Shown in pieces: positions 1-10,680 of a stretch of DNA of 64,000 nt; the stretch's first letter is position 1, and each line of letters starts with the position of its first letter. The stretch is from positions 18,511,418-18,575,417 of the forward strand of contig JAJEKV010000010.1 of the NCBI GenBank assembly GCA_021234155.1. Reading direction: 5' to 3'. Both the position numbers and the translations under genes were made by a program. Source of the DNA: Isoetes taiwanensis. Taxonomy: Eukaryota; Streptophyta; Lycopodiopsida; Isoetales; Isoetaceae. The notes below the pieces were generated by a model. The model saw nothing but the letters and a program-made list of their open reading frames with translations, was not told where the DNA came from and ran no database searches.

Positions 1-235
1 CAATGATGAGGAAGTACAATGAAAGTAAGTGCAAGACCTTGACATTGAGTCTGAAATCAAAATTGCAAACCAATTTGGCAAACCAATTTGAAATACCTGA
101 AATGTGAAAGCCGTTTATGCTTTCATCTTCCATGACTTGTTGTCCATAATCTTGAAAACAAGAAAGACATATATACTGCTAATAAGTACAAATTTCAATG
201 GTTATTGAAGCAGCACACAAATACAAATGCTAAAC

Positions 236-925
236 CTTCATGTCCAGCTTCTTGATAAGCTTCTTCAATAGTTGGTCCATCTAGGGGGGTAGCAAATCCA
301 CCATTTCCTGAAAAAAATAGAGTAGAAGTAATTAAGAATTAAGAAAGTATTGCAAAAAAAAATCAACAAGCAGAGGTTACACCTCTGTCTTCTTGGTTCA
401 CTTCTTTAATTGAAGATCCACCTGAGGGGGCAGCAATTCCAGCATTTCCTGAAAGAGAATAGCATTGTTCACAGTTATGTCATGCAAGAACAAATTATCG
501 AAAGCGTAAGTAAGACCTCTCTGTCAATAATTGTCTTGAATTTTGAACAAGATTCCATAAATCTTTTGGACTGTTGTTCGAATTCATGGAGGCCGGAAAG
601 AATTGATGCAGGATCAAACGCCACCTTGTTCTTGGCCAGAGAGCCGAGGAAGGAGGCGTTACATTCCATTTGAGAGAAAAAAATGAAACAAAGAATTTCG
701 GCCATAATTTAAGATAATTGCAAGAACCCGAGCTTACTCCGCCATTACCCATTTCAAATTCAACTTGATCCGGCGCCCAGTCGATCCAAGAATGGAAGCT
801 CTCTCCCGCCCATGAAAATTGGATGACGGTTGGATGAAGGGCAGAACTTCGACGACGGGCGCTGAAGGGCATGACGCTCGGGGTTGAAGTTCGAAAAGCA
901 GTTTTACAGCACCAATGTCGCCCAC
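236..925 (-). other. Possible small gene or fragment with a duplicated exon
   Basis: The product is not recognised. On the minus strand a frame starting near 684 reads MECNASFLGSLAKNK and continues, rich in charged residues, to about 531 before a possible donor. Two short segments follow (about 383-450 and 237-308), each preceded by a pyrimidine-rich stretch ending in AG and followed by GT. They are clearly related: one encodes EMLELLPPQVDLQLKK then stop, the other EMVDLLPP, a stop, then MDQLLKKLIKK. This looks like a duplicated exon of about 70 bp. The segment at 734-925 may be 5' untranslated sequence ending at a GTAAGC donor. No domain was identified, and the whole may be a decayed fragment. 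Confidence 0.3.
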
Positions 926-1574
926 ATGCTTTTTGGCCTATATCAATTAAAAACACACCCATAAAGATTATAGACTCTCTCGTAGCATCTGCACAATAAG
1001 AATGTGATTTATAGAGACATGAAACCATCTATATTTTGGTCAAAACTGCACATCAGAGTTTTAATTTTGAGCTTGTTGATTTTAAGGTATCTAGAGCATA
1101 CTTTTACACGAGTTTTAATATTGAAATGTTGGGAGAACCTCTCACTATTCAAATAAAGTTATAATACTGAGATGAGATGCACAATGATATAACTTAACCA
1201 AAAAAGAGCAAGTAGAACATCATTGAGAAGAGCCAAATGCAGGCCACTGAAAAGTGCACTGTCAATTAGAAAGCAATGCTAGAAAAATTAGTCAGTGATC
1301 CTAGAGATCTAGAGATCTTGACAGATCTTGACAATGAGGAAAATCAATCCTAATCAAAACATGTCAAGATTTAAGTTAATTGAATAAAAGGCACATTTTT
1401 CCTATATATGCTTTCAAATAATAAGCATTATAGTGTAGATTTACCTAAGAGGTTAATCATGCATAGAATTTCTCTGTATTCTGAACAGTTTTCATGTGGA
1501 TTAAGCATGTGAGTATCAACCAAAGTTGTCAATTCCTTGCAAAAACTATACTATCTAATGCCTTAATTCGAGTT

Positions 1575-1622
1575 GTCACTCTCGGGCCATAGAGGGCAAC
1601 CCTCCGTGCGTACTGTATGTTC
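1575..1622. repeat. Short dispersed palindromic repeat, copy 1
   Basis: A block containing the self-complementary GGAGGGTTGCCCTC core (read on the minus strand) followed by a CTATGGCC-like sequence. A close match occurs at 22648-22692. No coding sense was seen. It resembles the GGGTTGCCC hairpins of the larger repeat at 3.8, 24.8, 37.5 and 46.8 kb but is shorter. Confidence 0.45.
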
Positions 1623-1859
1623 AACTGTATGTTGGCTTGCACAGTTTTTTTTAGTCTTGTTCGTTTAATCCTGGATGAGCCTGCAAGAAAAACAGAGTAA
1701 GTTATGGATCAAAGACATATGACAATATTCTTTCTTTGGGCATTGAAACGCTAATAAAAGACGAATGTGGGGTAATGCAGTAGACACATAAGGAATTCTT
1801 GGTATGTGGAGTGACGCAGGAAACACACAATTTTGATTTAAATCTATGCAAGAATGCTA

Positions 1860-2705
1860 AAGACAGCATACATTGGTTAAATAGAGCAAGAATCAGAAGC
1901 ATTTTTTGGGTCATCAAGAGTAGCCTGATCCAGCTGCATACCAATCCTCTGCACATTATGATGCTTTTTTTCATGTGGTAACAGGGCAACAATGGCTTCC
2001 ACAAATGCGCGTTGTTCTTCCTCCATAGCCACAGTAGTATCCAGTTTTTCCTTGTGTAAAATTCCAGCTTCTCTACCAATCTGTTTGTTGATAATCCCTT
2101 TTAACGCCCTTTGTGCATAAACCATCAGAATACCACCTATGCTCTTGGAAAGCAAGCCTCTAGAAATCATAGCAGCTAAAATCCGTTTGTAAAATCCAAT
2201 AGACAGAATTGCCAGGTCCTCTGCCCACCAATATACATTTCGATTACGTGCACCTGGCTATTGGCATGGAGCACAACCATGGAATCATTGTATTCTGAGT
2301 ATTGCTCACATGCCTTGTCGGCTATGGCGCCTATGCATGTGCTCACAATTTTAAATCCTCGCCATGGGGAGCGAGCTTCCGCAAAATGGAGTAAAAGCGA
2401 CCCCCGCAAAGTGAGATCAAGCTTGGATACTCCATTTATGAAGGCCTCCGTGCGAGAAATTAGATTGTTGTCACCATAGTCATCTGTTATGTCAAGATCC
2501 GCTTTGTCTTTTGCACATCTCGGTTACCGCCGCATTGGACCGGATTGATCTCCACATTCGGCCATAGCGTAACTTGGCCACCAGCTCGAATGTTTCTTCC
2601 CCTCCCGTATGTCCGGTAGCCCCGACATAAGAAGGGCCTGAATCCCTCGGTTCTTTTTCGGATCCTTCCGCTTCTTGACACCAAGGGAAACCTGTATAGA
2701 TGCAA
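1860..2705 (-). pseudogene. BTB/POZ-NPH3 family protein, broken
   Basis: NPH3 family proteins are plant adaptors of cullin-3 ubiquitin ligases in phototropism and related signalling. The minus strand shows the family's landmarks in order, but in different frames: the end of the BTB fold (HLYRFPLVSRSGR, about 2700-2660), ETFELVAKLRYG, ITDDYGDNNLISRTEAF (about 2493-2440), IVSTCIGAIADKACEQ, the NPH3-domain start WAEDLAILSIGFYKRIL (about 2230-2180), MVYAQRALKGI, ALLPHEKK, and RIGMQLDQATLDDP. At least two frameshifts and an in-frame stop interrupt it. About 25 residues usually found between the LLPHEKK and RIGMQLDQATL blocks are missing. The N-terminal BTB half and the C-terminal third were not found. 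A hairpin repeat lies upstream at 3.8-3.9 kb in the same orientation. Identification is secure; loss of function is very likely. Confidence 0.82.
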
Positions 2706-3719
2706 AAAAAAATCATAAAAGTGTTTATAAATTGGGGCTGGAAGTTTTTGATCCGACATTAGAGAAAATGTACCTTATGCGATTGCAAAACTTGTACTAT
2801 GTCTATCGGAACGTCCGATGGCATTACCCCCTGTTGGATCATAATGCACAAAAAAGCAAATCAAATGGCAAATTTGGCAAATCGAAAAAGACCCAAATGG
2901 CTAAAAACGAAACACAGATCTGAAGTATTCTCTCGGCAAGAAAATGTATTGCGAGGAGCCCATGTTTACCAATCTTAGAATTCAATAGAAGGCTACTTTT
3001 GTAAATTCATGAGTAGTAGGTAGGATCGATCTTTTGCAATAGCAAGCAGCATCGCATATCTGCGTTTTAGGACCAAGATGCCCACCATAGCCATGCTAAG
3101 AAAGTAATGTCTCGCCATATCGAACTTCTTGAATGAATGCAATGCATTCAAGAAGTTTTGTTCCACCATAGCCAGGATGCAGATGCAATGTTTTGAGATC
3201 ATAGAGCAAGAAAAGAGAAATCAGATGTATAAACCAGTCCACATTTCTTTTTGAACCCGTGAAACGAAGCGGCGGCGGAAGATGATGAACGTCTTGGAGC
3301 CCCCGCTTCTCGGGCTTGGCTAGCACCACCATAGCTTTTAACTCTGGCTCCTCGATCTGGACACAACCCACAAAATAAAAGCTCATAATATGCCCATGAT
3401 CTCCTTCAATCCTCTGCAGAATCGACGAGCATTTTAGGGCCTGGTCTTCTTCCGCTTCTGCAACAAAGAACCATCAGCAAGACCCCATGCCAGAAAGAAC
3501 CATAGCCAGAGAGATGCAGCACAGAAACACAAAAAATTTTACAACCTGGGTTATGGCGGCGGTGAAAGCAGAGCTCGCCGGAATAGAGCAAACGAACTGG
3601 AGAAAGCGAAGCCACAGGAAGAGCATTTGACGGAGCAGAGGTCCAGAAGCAGATAAGATGAGATTATGCCCTAGAGGGTATAAGGAAGGGATAAACATGT
3701 GCTCAACTCGCGTAACCCC

Positions 3720-3912
3720 TCACTAAGGCGCGGAAGGGAGGGCAGAATCCGAGGTGCAGAAGCCATAGCCAAGTCCGGCGGATAACATGACCGACCATTT
3801 ACAGGCAACAACCAGTTTTTAGCAGTCATCAGCATATGCTAGGTATATGCCAGCATATACTTGAATATGCCCACATACCCACATAAGCGAGGGTTTGCCC
3901 CCCTAGGGGCAA
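3720..3912 (-). repeat. Hairpin-bearing dispersed repeat, copy R1
   Basis: Reading on the minus strand, the block starts with GGGTTGCCCCTAGGGGGGCA, an inverted repeat around CCTAGG. A TATGTGGG segment follows, then an AT-rich imperfect hairpin built on GCATAT and TATATGC words, then GATGACTGCTAAAAACTGG. It continues into a segment that could start a reading frame with MASAP. Copy R3 at 37.47 kb is nearly identical over about 190 bp, including the MASAP segment. Copies R2 and R4 form a second subtype. Its class is unknown. The decayed NPH3 gene lies downstream in the same orientation. Confidence 0.7.
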
Positions 3913-4190
3913 CCCAAAAAAATAAAGGGAAGAGAAAAAGGGCACTGAAAAAAAGGAGAAGAAAAAAAAAAGGTGGAGAAAAGGGATATGGGAAAAGGAA
4001 AAGGGACAGGGGGAAATGGAAGGGCAAAAGTGGGAGGAGGAGAGGGGAAGGGGAAAAAGGCCATCGAAAAATGAAAGCGAAAGGGGAAGGGAAGTAAAGC
4101 GAACGGGAGGGGAGGAGAGGGGAGGGGAGAAAAGGAAAAGGGAAAAAAGGTAAAAGAAAAAGAGGAAGGGAAACGGGGATGAGAATAGGG
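3903..4190 (+). repeat. Polypurine low-complexity tract
   Basis: About 290 bp composed almost only of A and G on the plus strand (GGGAAAAGG-like words), abutting hairpin repeat R1. The long frames on either strand here are consequences of composition (poly Lys/Arg/Gly or poly Ser/Phe/Pro) and are not genes. Such tracts can adopt triplex DNA, but nothing here shows that it does. Confidence 0.85.
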
Positions 4191-4455
4191 TATGGTCGCC
4201 CGCCACCGCGGACCTACCGTACCCTGTGGTACCAAACGCCACCTCTGCGCCACCCCACAGTCCCCCCTGAACGCGCACCAGGTGTCGCGACTTCGTGGGC
4301 CGAGAGGCCATGGGTCCCGAGCCATACAGCTAGTCATTGCGCACATGGGAACCCCCGAACATGCCCATTCCGAGGCATGATTCAATGCCGGGGGCTGGAA
4401 TTCGCGCGCAAATTCCAGCCACAATGCATGCAGATGAGATGGGCAATCAGTGTGA

Positions 4456-6741
4456 TTGCGAAGGAACAAGAAATTCGCTACTGATCCGGCCGTTCCGGCT
4501 TGTTACTCAGCTGATCCTCTGCTGTCGCCGAAGAGGAGACCAATGGTGTCCACTAGAGCTCGACCAGGGATCGATGCTACAGCGCCAGGGAGCAGCAGAG
4601 GGCCGGTAACGTCCAGCAAGCGAGTTTCTGCGCCTAGAACGAAGAAGAAGCCTCCTCAATCTAGCGGATCTGGTGCTACAATGACGAGGAAGCCAACAAG
4701 AAGAGGCCAATGGACGGAGGAGCAGATGCAAGACGCTCTTCATGAGGTGAGTGAACATGGTATTTCAATTAGAGAAGCTTCTAGACGATCTGGTATCCCA
4801 GAATCATCCATCAGAGATTGGTTGTATGGCCGAATTTCCCACAAGACAAATAGACATCCACAGATCTTAACACCATCCCAAGAAAAGGAACTTGTGGATT
4901 GGGCCATAGAGAGGGCAGAACAGGGATGGGCGTGACCTTGTCATCGGTCAAGGAGCATGCAGCAGAAATGGCGAAGGAGAACAATCCAGCCTTTGAAGGG
5001 GTTCCAGGTGGAAAGTGGTGGAAATTATTCAAGCAGCGCCATCCTGAAATCTCCCTTAGGAGTGCAGAGACTCTAGATGTCTCACGTGCCCGGGCTATGA
5101 ACCAAGAAAACTTGGATAGGTTCTACTCAGGCCTTAAAGAAATATATGATGAGTACAACTTCCCTCCTTCAAGGATCTACCGGGATCCAAGCTGGGAAAG
5201 TAAAGGGGCTTAAGATAATTGCAAGGAAAGGTGAGAATAGGGTTAGTGAGGTGGTGATGAATACCAGGGAATGGGTTACAATCTTAGTGTGTGTAAATGC
5301 AGAAGGGTTTAGAATACCAAGTATGTACATTTTCAAGGGAACTAGGATGAGGCAGAACAACATATCCAGGTGTGAAGAGGGGGCAATTCAGGCTGTCCAA
5401 ATAGGTCGGCTTGGATGACAACCCCCTAACTCTTCAAGTCTTGGTTGTCTCACTTCCAATGTAGAGTGCCTGGAGGAGTGTCACCTGAAAGACCACATCT
5501 AATCTTGCTTGATGGGCATGGAAGCCATGTAGAATTGGATGTCATACTTTCGCCAAAAGACATGGGAATACATTTTGCATTATTACACCGCACATACATC
5601 ACATAGGTCGCAGCCATTAGATGTCTCATGCTTTGCTCCTTTCAAGGCATTCAAAAGATTGAGGGTTGAATACATGGTAAGAAAAGGCGATCTGAACCTA
5701 AGAAGGAGGATATAGCTGAATTGATATCCATGTCCATGGCTGCGGGGTTAACAAAGTGCCAAATATAAAAAGCCGGTTTCATGGCTCGAGGGGATTTGGC
5801 CATTCAATCCAACAAGGGTAGTGCACGGAAAGGAAGGCACCGGACTTGTTCAAGAGGAAGTTTATGTGCGAGAACCATTACCCGATCAACCACATGAAAT
5901 TAATGATGGATTGGCTATCCCCATTGTGCAACCTGCAGCAAATGAGAGTGCACACATAGATGATGTTGAAAGGGTTGAACCAATTGGACAAGCATGTGAC
6001 CAAGGGCTGAACATAGAGGGTTTCAACATGCAAGAAGTTGACTTGCAATGGGAGGAACATGTGCAAGCCACATGTGACCATGCAGCAAATAGTCTGGGAA
6101 CAATGTAGCAAGTTTTGCTCCATAGGGTGGCTGCTGATCAAGCTCCAGGCCAGCAAGTCTTGGTCCATAGGGTGGCAGCTGATCAAGCTCCAGGCCAGCA
6201 AGCATCTCAGGTTGCACCAAGTCAGGGAACCCAAGATGCAATAAGGAGGAGGAGGGAGATTGCACCTAATCTGCATGGAAGAGTACACATTAGCAGCAAT
6301 GAATTCTGCCAAGCACTTGCAGCAGAAAAGGCAAGAAGAGAGGAGGCTGAGAGGCTTAAGGTCCAACAAACGGCCCTTAAGAAAGTAGAGGCATCCAGGA
6401 GGAGGGCTGAAAAGGAAGACGCTAGCAGGCGAGCTGCTGCAAACAGGTTAGAGAGGGAAAGTAGGAAGCAAGCAGAGGTTTTGGAGCAGGAGAGCACCAG
6501 AAGGCTGAGGGCATTTATCTATCCAGCAGGACAATCCAGGGTGAGAGCCATCTTTGGCTGCCAAAGACCATTGAATGAGGAAGCAAAGGCTAGGAGATTG
6601 GCTGCACTGAAAAGGATGAGAGAAAGGAAAGGCAGGGCAAGGCAGGTCATTAGGGAGGATGACAATTGGGAGACTTGTGTGCCCAGCAGCCAGCATGACG
6701 AGGTGGGGGTTGATATCTTTGTTTCAAATAGAATAGAATAG
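4456..6741 (+). pseudogene. Pogo-like (Tc1/mariner superfamily) transposase, degenerate
   Basis: This is a cut-and-paste transposase of the pogo/Tigger/jerky group. In order: a Lys/Arg-rich leader; a pipsqueak-type helix-turn-helix (4710-4830; ISIREASRRSGIPESSIRDW); after a frameshift near 4935, a CENP-B-type DNA-binding domain (4960-5110; KWWKLFKQRHPEISLR); the start of a DDE_1 catalytic domain (5210-5400; GLKIIARKGENRV, WVTILVCVNAEGF); after further shifts, the second-Asp region (LILLDGHGSH, about 5500) and HTSHRSQPLDVSCF (about 5600-5640); then KAGFMARGIWPFNPTRV (about 5770-5820). A Lys/Glu/Arg-rich predicted coiled-coil tail ends at 6741. Several frameshifts and stops make it inactive. 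I did not find terminal inverted repeats or the TA target duplication. The family assignment is confident. Confidence 0.85.
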
Positions 6742-6753
6742 AATAGAATAGTA
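6722..6753. repeat. AATAG pentamer microsatellite
   Basis: Four to five tandem AATAG units directly follow the transposase relic. The same pentamer forms the tail of the LINE copy at 9.73 kb, so this may be the tail of a very short 5'-truncated LINE. No LINE 3' sequence adjoins it here, so it could also be a plain microsatellite. Confidence 0.6.
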
Positions 6754-6754
6754 G

Positions 6755-7785
6755 GAGGGATATTAGTAATTGGAATTTATCGAAGATGGGAAAGTATTTG
6801 TAATATATATGATGTCAATCGTCCCACTGGAGGTATTGCAAAATGTGATATAGTACATCTTTACGAAGTTTCTTGTCAAGCAAAAGGGAAAGCAACGTTA
6901 TTTCGAAAACAAAAATTATTTGTAAAGGAATTGGTTTGCTTTCTGTTTTTGGATGGCTAGAAAATAAATGATACTATTATAAGAAGAAAAAAGAGTTCAA
7001 TGAAGAATGGTTGAAATTGAGAATAATCAATAAAGTATGTGAGCACTAATTATTCTCATGCCAAGCAACAAGCAACGTGAGCACTAACTACTCCCATGCC
7101 AAGCAACAAGTCTTACATCGATCCTCATTGTTGGGCTACACCATTGACATTAAAAATAGAGATAGAAACACCTCACGAAATCCAAACCATCAATATCGTT
7201 TTCATAGGCTTGACTCTACTTTCTCATATGTGAAATAGCTATAATGGCCACCTTTAACTAAAGGACGTGTCCTTGTTATCGGAATGGTGTCACCATCCTA
7301 AATCTATGCCCTATGTATGCATATGATACTAAAGTCTTCTTGCACAAGCTTTCTCTCGAAGATTGAGCAACTTGTATACAAGCCAAGGCCGAGCAATTGT
7401 AGACATGAGTTTCTTATGCATGCTAGCCAGAAAGCCCAATTATGTTATGATTTACATGAGCAGCACGATGTCTAACTATTGTACCAAGCCGGCATGAGGC
7501 ATGGGCCTCTGAAGTAGACTAAATAACCTAGACAACACCAAATTTACTGATGAAATATAGAACGATTCTTTGGAACATATATTCATTATGCAACATGACC
7601 AATACATGCTCTTTAGTACTATTTCTCATCGACACCCAAACGAAAAAAAAAAAAAACATATATAGGGACATCATTAATATTGAATGACGATGATGACAAT
7701 ATTCAATCTTGCCATTGTCACGCTAGACCTTATATATACCCAAGATGTCCTTTGAGAGTTCATATGTGTTGAACCATTCATGGGG
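6755..7785. other. Intergenic stretch, no gene recognised
   Basis: AT-rich sequence with stops in all frames. There is a short direct repeat near 7040-7110 (AGCACTAA followed by CATGCCAAGCAACAAG-like words, twice) and an A-run near 7650. No coding or RNA feature could be supported. Confidence 0.6.
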
Positions 7786-7789
7786 TCAG

Positions 7790-7888
7790 ACATGCACGGT
7801 TTCATGCACAGTTGTATGGGTCCCATGACCTATTGGTCTCCGTGGACGTTAAAAAATCTAATCTATTCTATTATATTCTATTCATCAA
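7790..7888 (+). mobile_element. LINE 3' end, copy C (severely 5'-truncated)
   Basis: The segment GGGTCCCATGACCTATTGG, then CTCCGTGGACGTTAAAAAAT, then TATTC-type repeats matches on the plus strand the 3' ends found on the minus strand at 9737 and 25935. Only the last 70-100 bp of the LINE is present, which is the usual outcome of target-primed reverse transcription stopping early. The tail is a TATTC microsatellite, not poly(A). Confidence 0.65.
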
Positions 7889-8659
7889 TCATAAAAAGGA
7901 ATGGTAAATGTTTACCAAAACTTTTATAATGGCATTTCATGACACATTTTCACATAAAGAACATAATTGTACATTTACTTAGATATCCTCAATATATCCG
8001 TCATCGCACAATCATCTATATTCATCATAGTGTTTTACTGATACGTAAATGTAAGGTGTCAAAAATTCTGACTTATCTTCCAATGGTATGCTGCCACGTG
8101 TACTATGATTCTATTCAGGAATGTTTGGCTTTATTGGTATTTTTGCATTCTTGAGTTTTACTCGACATTCTAAATTCTTTTGCCCTACATTCTACATATT
8201 CTACTGAACTTTCTGAAAATTTTACTGCACATTCTGAGAATTTTGTTTAAGGCAAACTTTTAGTCAGAGTGAACTGCAATGTTAACACAACAAACCTCAT
8301 TGATACAAAAAAAATCTTGAAATAGTGAATAGATCAAGCCTTCTTGATTAAAACATACGTATTCTTACTGTCTTCTTGATAAATAAGCAAATTTGAGCTT
8401 CAGAAATCAGAGCAAGCATAGGCATGGGAACACTAAGCCATTGATAAAGATCTGCAACTCATGCAAACCGATTGCAATAAAACTGAAATAACATCCAGAA
8501 AAGAAAACTTAGAAAATGAAAGACTAGTCTGGCACTTCCACTTGCATCTCTTGGAATTATTGCATACTTAAGCTCGTAGCACCTCCAACAGTCAAGAAAA
8601 CAAACTGCATACAAGAAAAGAAAGGGATTATTAGCATGAACACCAAAAAAGAAGCAAAA

Positions 8660-9110
8660 AACATATAAATCTCATCAACATTTGCAAGGAATCGTGAAAC
8701 TTCACAAGAACACTCAAAAATCGCAAATCTATCGCAAAAAATAGAAGGCATACAAAGATCTATCAGAAAGGTTGAAAATGACGACTGTATATGCAAAAGA
8801 AGCTGAACAGAAATCCCTAAAGCGGCATAGCACTCCCCAAGATTTGTAAGGAAACGTAAAGCTTGATAAAAATACTCCAAAATCGCAAATCTGCCGCAAA
8901 ACCATAGAAGTGCATACAAAGATCTATCAGAAATATTGCAAATCACGATTGTGGATGCAAAAGAAGCTGAACAAAAAACCTCTAAAGTGGTATAGTACCC
9001 TCCAAAACTACCTAGCACCCTAAAAAAACCCTCTAGAATGGCCTAGCGCCATAAAAAACAGTTTGGCGCCCTCTCAAACCGCCATAGCCATGGCCGGCGG
9101 CAGGGAGTGG
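8660..9110. repeat. Imperfect tandem repeat, about 170-bp unit
   Basis: Two clear units (about 8660-8815 and 8830-8990) share the words ATCGCAAATCT, ACAAAGATCTATCAGAAA, GCAAAAGAAGCTGAACA and AAAGCGGCATAGCACTCCC. A shortened third unit follows to about 9060. A 153-codon minus-strand frame (9018-8557) runs across them. Its protein is itself an internal duplication and matches no family, so I treat it as a product of the repeat. Confidence 0.6.
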
Positions 9111-9153
9111 AAAGAAAGAGAATTTTGTGCCACGTCACAATTTTTGACACCTA

Positions 9154-9292
9154 TACATTCACGTTGCAAGAACGGCAGGGTGCCATAAATTCTGCGGGGT
9201 CAACTTTTGCCCCCGCGCTGACGCGCGTCGGCAATAGTTTTCCCCGCAGAATTTAAGACACCCTGCCGTTCTTGTATACTAATGTACTTGTC
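9154..9292. repeat. Foldback (inverted-repeat) element
   Basis: The two arms, TACATT...CAAGAACGGCAGGGTG...AATTCTGCGGGG and its reverse complement, span about 9154-9210 and 9237-9292. They surround a CpG-rich centre of about 25 bp with GCGCTGACGCGCG. Pairing is nearly perfect over the inner 40 bp. It has the form of a tiny MITE or foldback element, and no target duplication is clear. The GC-rich core is unusual among its AT-rich neighbours. Confidence 0.7.
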
Positions 9293-9584
9293 ATGATGCA
9301 ACATATCAATAAATATTTGATCACTATTAAACTCAAAGAGCTTCTAGGCAACAGAAAAGTTCAAATCAAGAAATGCTTACTGACACAAGAGTAGGATTTG
9401 CTGAACAGAAATTTCCAACTCCGGAATCATATCTTAATCTAGGGGTAAATCTTATTTTTATTTTTAAGATAAATTGCTATTTTTGGAGGAAGAAAGTGCA
9501 TAATAGGAACAACCAACATAGTATCTGAGTCCAAGGAGATAGAGACTATAGCCTTTACAGGCTGAGTTGGTGCAAAAGCTTAAA

Positions 9585-10345
9585 TGCCACCTCCATAAAT
9601 GAGAATAAGATCTGTCATGAGAGGATGGGTCATGCAAATTACTAGTTCCTAAAGGAAAAGAAAGCTCAACGTTTTGTGCAAGGATTACCCAAAGAACGTC
9701 CAGGGCAGTGTGAGTTGTGCATTTGGGAAGTTAAGCAGAATAGAATAGAATAGAATAGGTTTTTAGCGTCCACGGAGACCAATTGGCCTATGGGACCCAA
9801 ACAAAAAGAGAGCAGCAAGTATATTACCGACAGGATTAAAAAACCCCCGCCCCGAAGGGTTTTCGAGGGAAAAACCTTAGCAGTAATAAGCATGCTGGCC
9901 ACACTGTACAATTGCATAGGACAATTCAATACCGTCCCGTAGGACACAAATGAGTCCATGCATCCATAACCTCCTAGAGGTACGACCCCAACAAACCCAC
10001 TGACGCCGTAGTCAATAACTGATGCAACGGCTGGCCAGGCACTATAGTAATCGAACATATCGCTCTCGGATATGGGCAAATGCTGGGCAGATCTGGAGGG
10101 CGTGACATTCATCCTCAATCGTGCCCTGGTGGCAACACTGACAAAGCCTTTGCTCTCGTGCTTCCCGAGCCCAACGCCCTGTTTCAATGCGGAGGCATAC
10201 AAAGAAAGTGGAGGGGATACAAGCAAACCAAACTCAATTCATGCACATAGACATTTGGAGTCCAGCTCGTGTTCCGTCAATGGGGGGTTCCAGTTTTTTT
10301 TTTCCATTATCAGTGATGACTCCAGTAGAAAGAAGTGGGCACACT
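9585..10345 (+). pseudogene. Ty1/copia integrase relic interrupted by a LINE piece
   Basis: On the plus strand, 9600-9736 encodes a GAG-pre-integrase zinc module (CHERMGHANY, then RPGQCELCIWEVKQ, with a stop in between). After a LINE 3' piece (9737-10200) the same domain order resumes: ANQTQFMHIDIWSPARVPSM and, one frame over, FSIISDDSSRKKW, the start of the integrase catalytic core. The frame change falls in a run of ten T at about 10294-10303. This is the integrase part of copia Pol, which inserts retrotransposon cDNA. No reverse transcriptase, gag or LTR was seen nearby, so it is a dead fragment. Confidence 0.75.
9733..10200 (-). mobile_element. LINE 3' fragment, copy A, inserted in copia
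   Basis: Minus-strand 3' end of the LINE family whose fuller copy lies at 25.9-34.9 kb. It ends in four AATAG units (plus-strand view) followed by TTTTTAGCGTCCACGGAGACC. The coding remnant includes a CQCC/CQCCHQGTIEDECHAL-type zinc-binding tail near 10090-10150 that matches the 26.15-26.46 kb copy. It carries several stops. It appears to have landed inside the copia integrase, whose reading continues on both sides. Confidence 0.7.
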
Positions 10346-10680
10346 GCTATAGAGGCAAGAATCTTGTTTTCTGGAGGCAAATTGGGTACGGATTACGGAA
10401 TCGTGGACTTGACTTTGAGACCTCGTGTTAGAATGACATTTTGGACCCATTCCAAATCTTCCCAAGTGGCAAGGGATATCATTGGCCCCCATACTTCAAT
10501 CTCATTATAAAAGGACGTGTTCCATTAAAACCCAGAACAAATGTGCTGGTGGGACAAATCGTAGAGCCTTGCATATGCCTTTCAACCTGCTATCACTTGT
10601 TGTTAGATACAGGTGTCTTAGTAGTGAACTCTACTCCAAAATATTTCTATGTTTGTACCACCTCTACATTTTAACCATGA
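10345..10680 (-). mobile_element. LINE internal fragment, same family
   Basis: This segment matches 26785-27120 of the larger minus-strand LINE (for example AGGCAAGAATC, CCCATACTTCAA, then TATAAAAGGACR and CTCCA..AAATATTT). That is the region after the reverse transcriptase. It does not join collinearly to the fragment at 9733-10200, because the intervening LINE part is replaced by copia integrase sequence. The arrangement implies two insertions or a recombination. Confidence 0.55.

Noticed and set aside
3850-3912. Helitron 3' end (hairpin followed by CTRRT)
   Set aside because: The hairpin contains CTAG in its centre and is not followed by CTRRT at a consistent border, and no matching TC 5' end was seen.
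3829-4469. Overlapping open frames of 60-188 codons on both strands
   Set aside because: They run through a polypurine/polypyrimidine tract; the proteins are Ser/Phe/Pro or Lys/Gly runs caused by composition.
8557-9018. 153-codon minus-strand hydrophobic frame
   Set aside because: It lies on a 170-bp tandem repeat, its protein is an internal duplication, and no family or splice context supports it.
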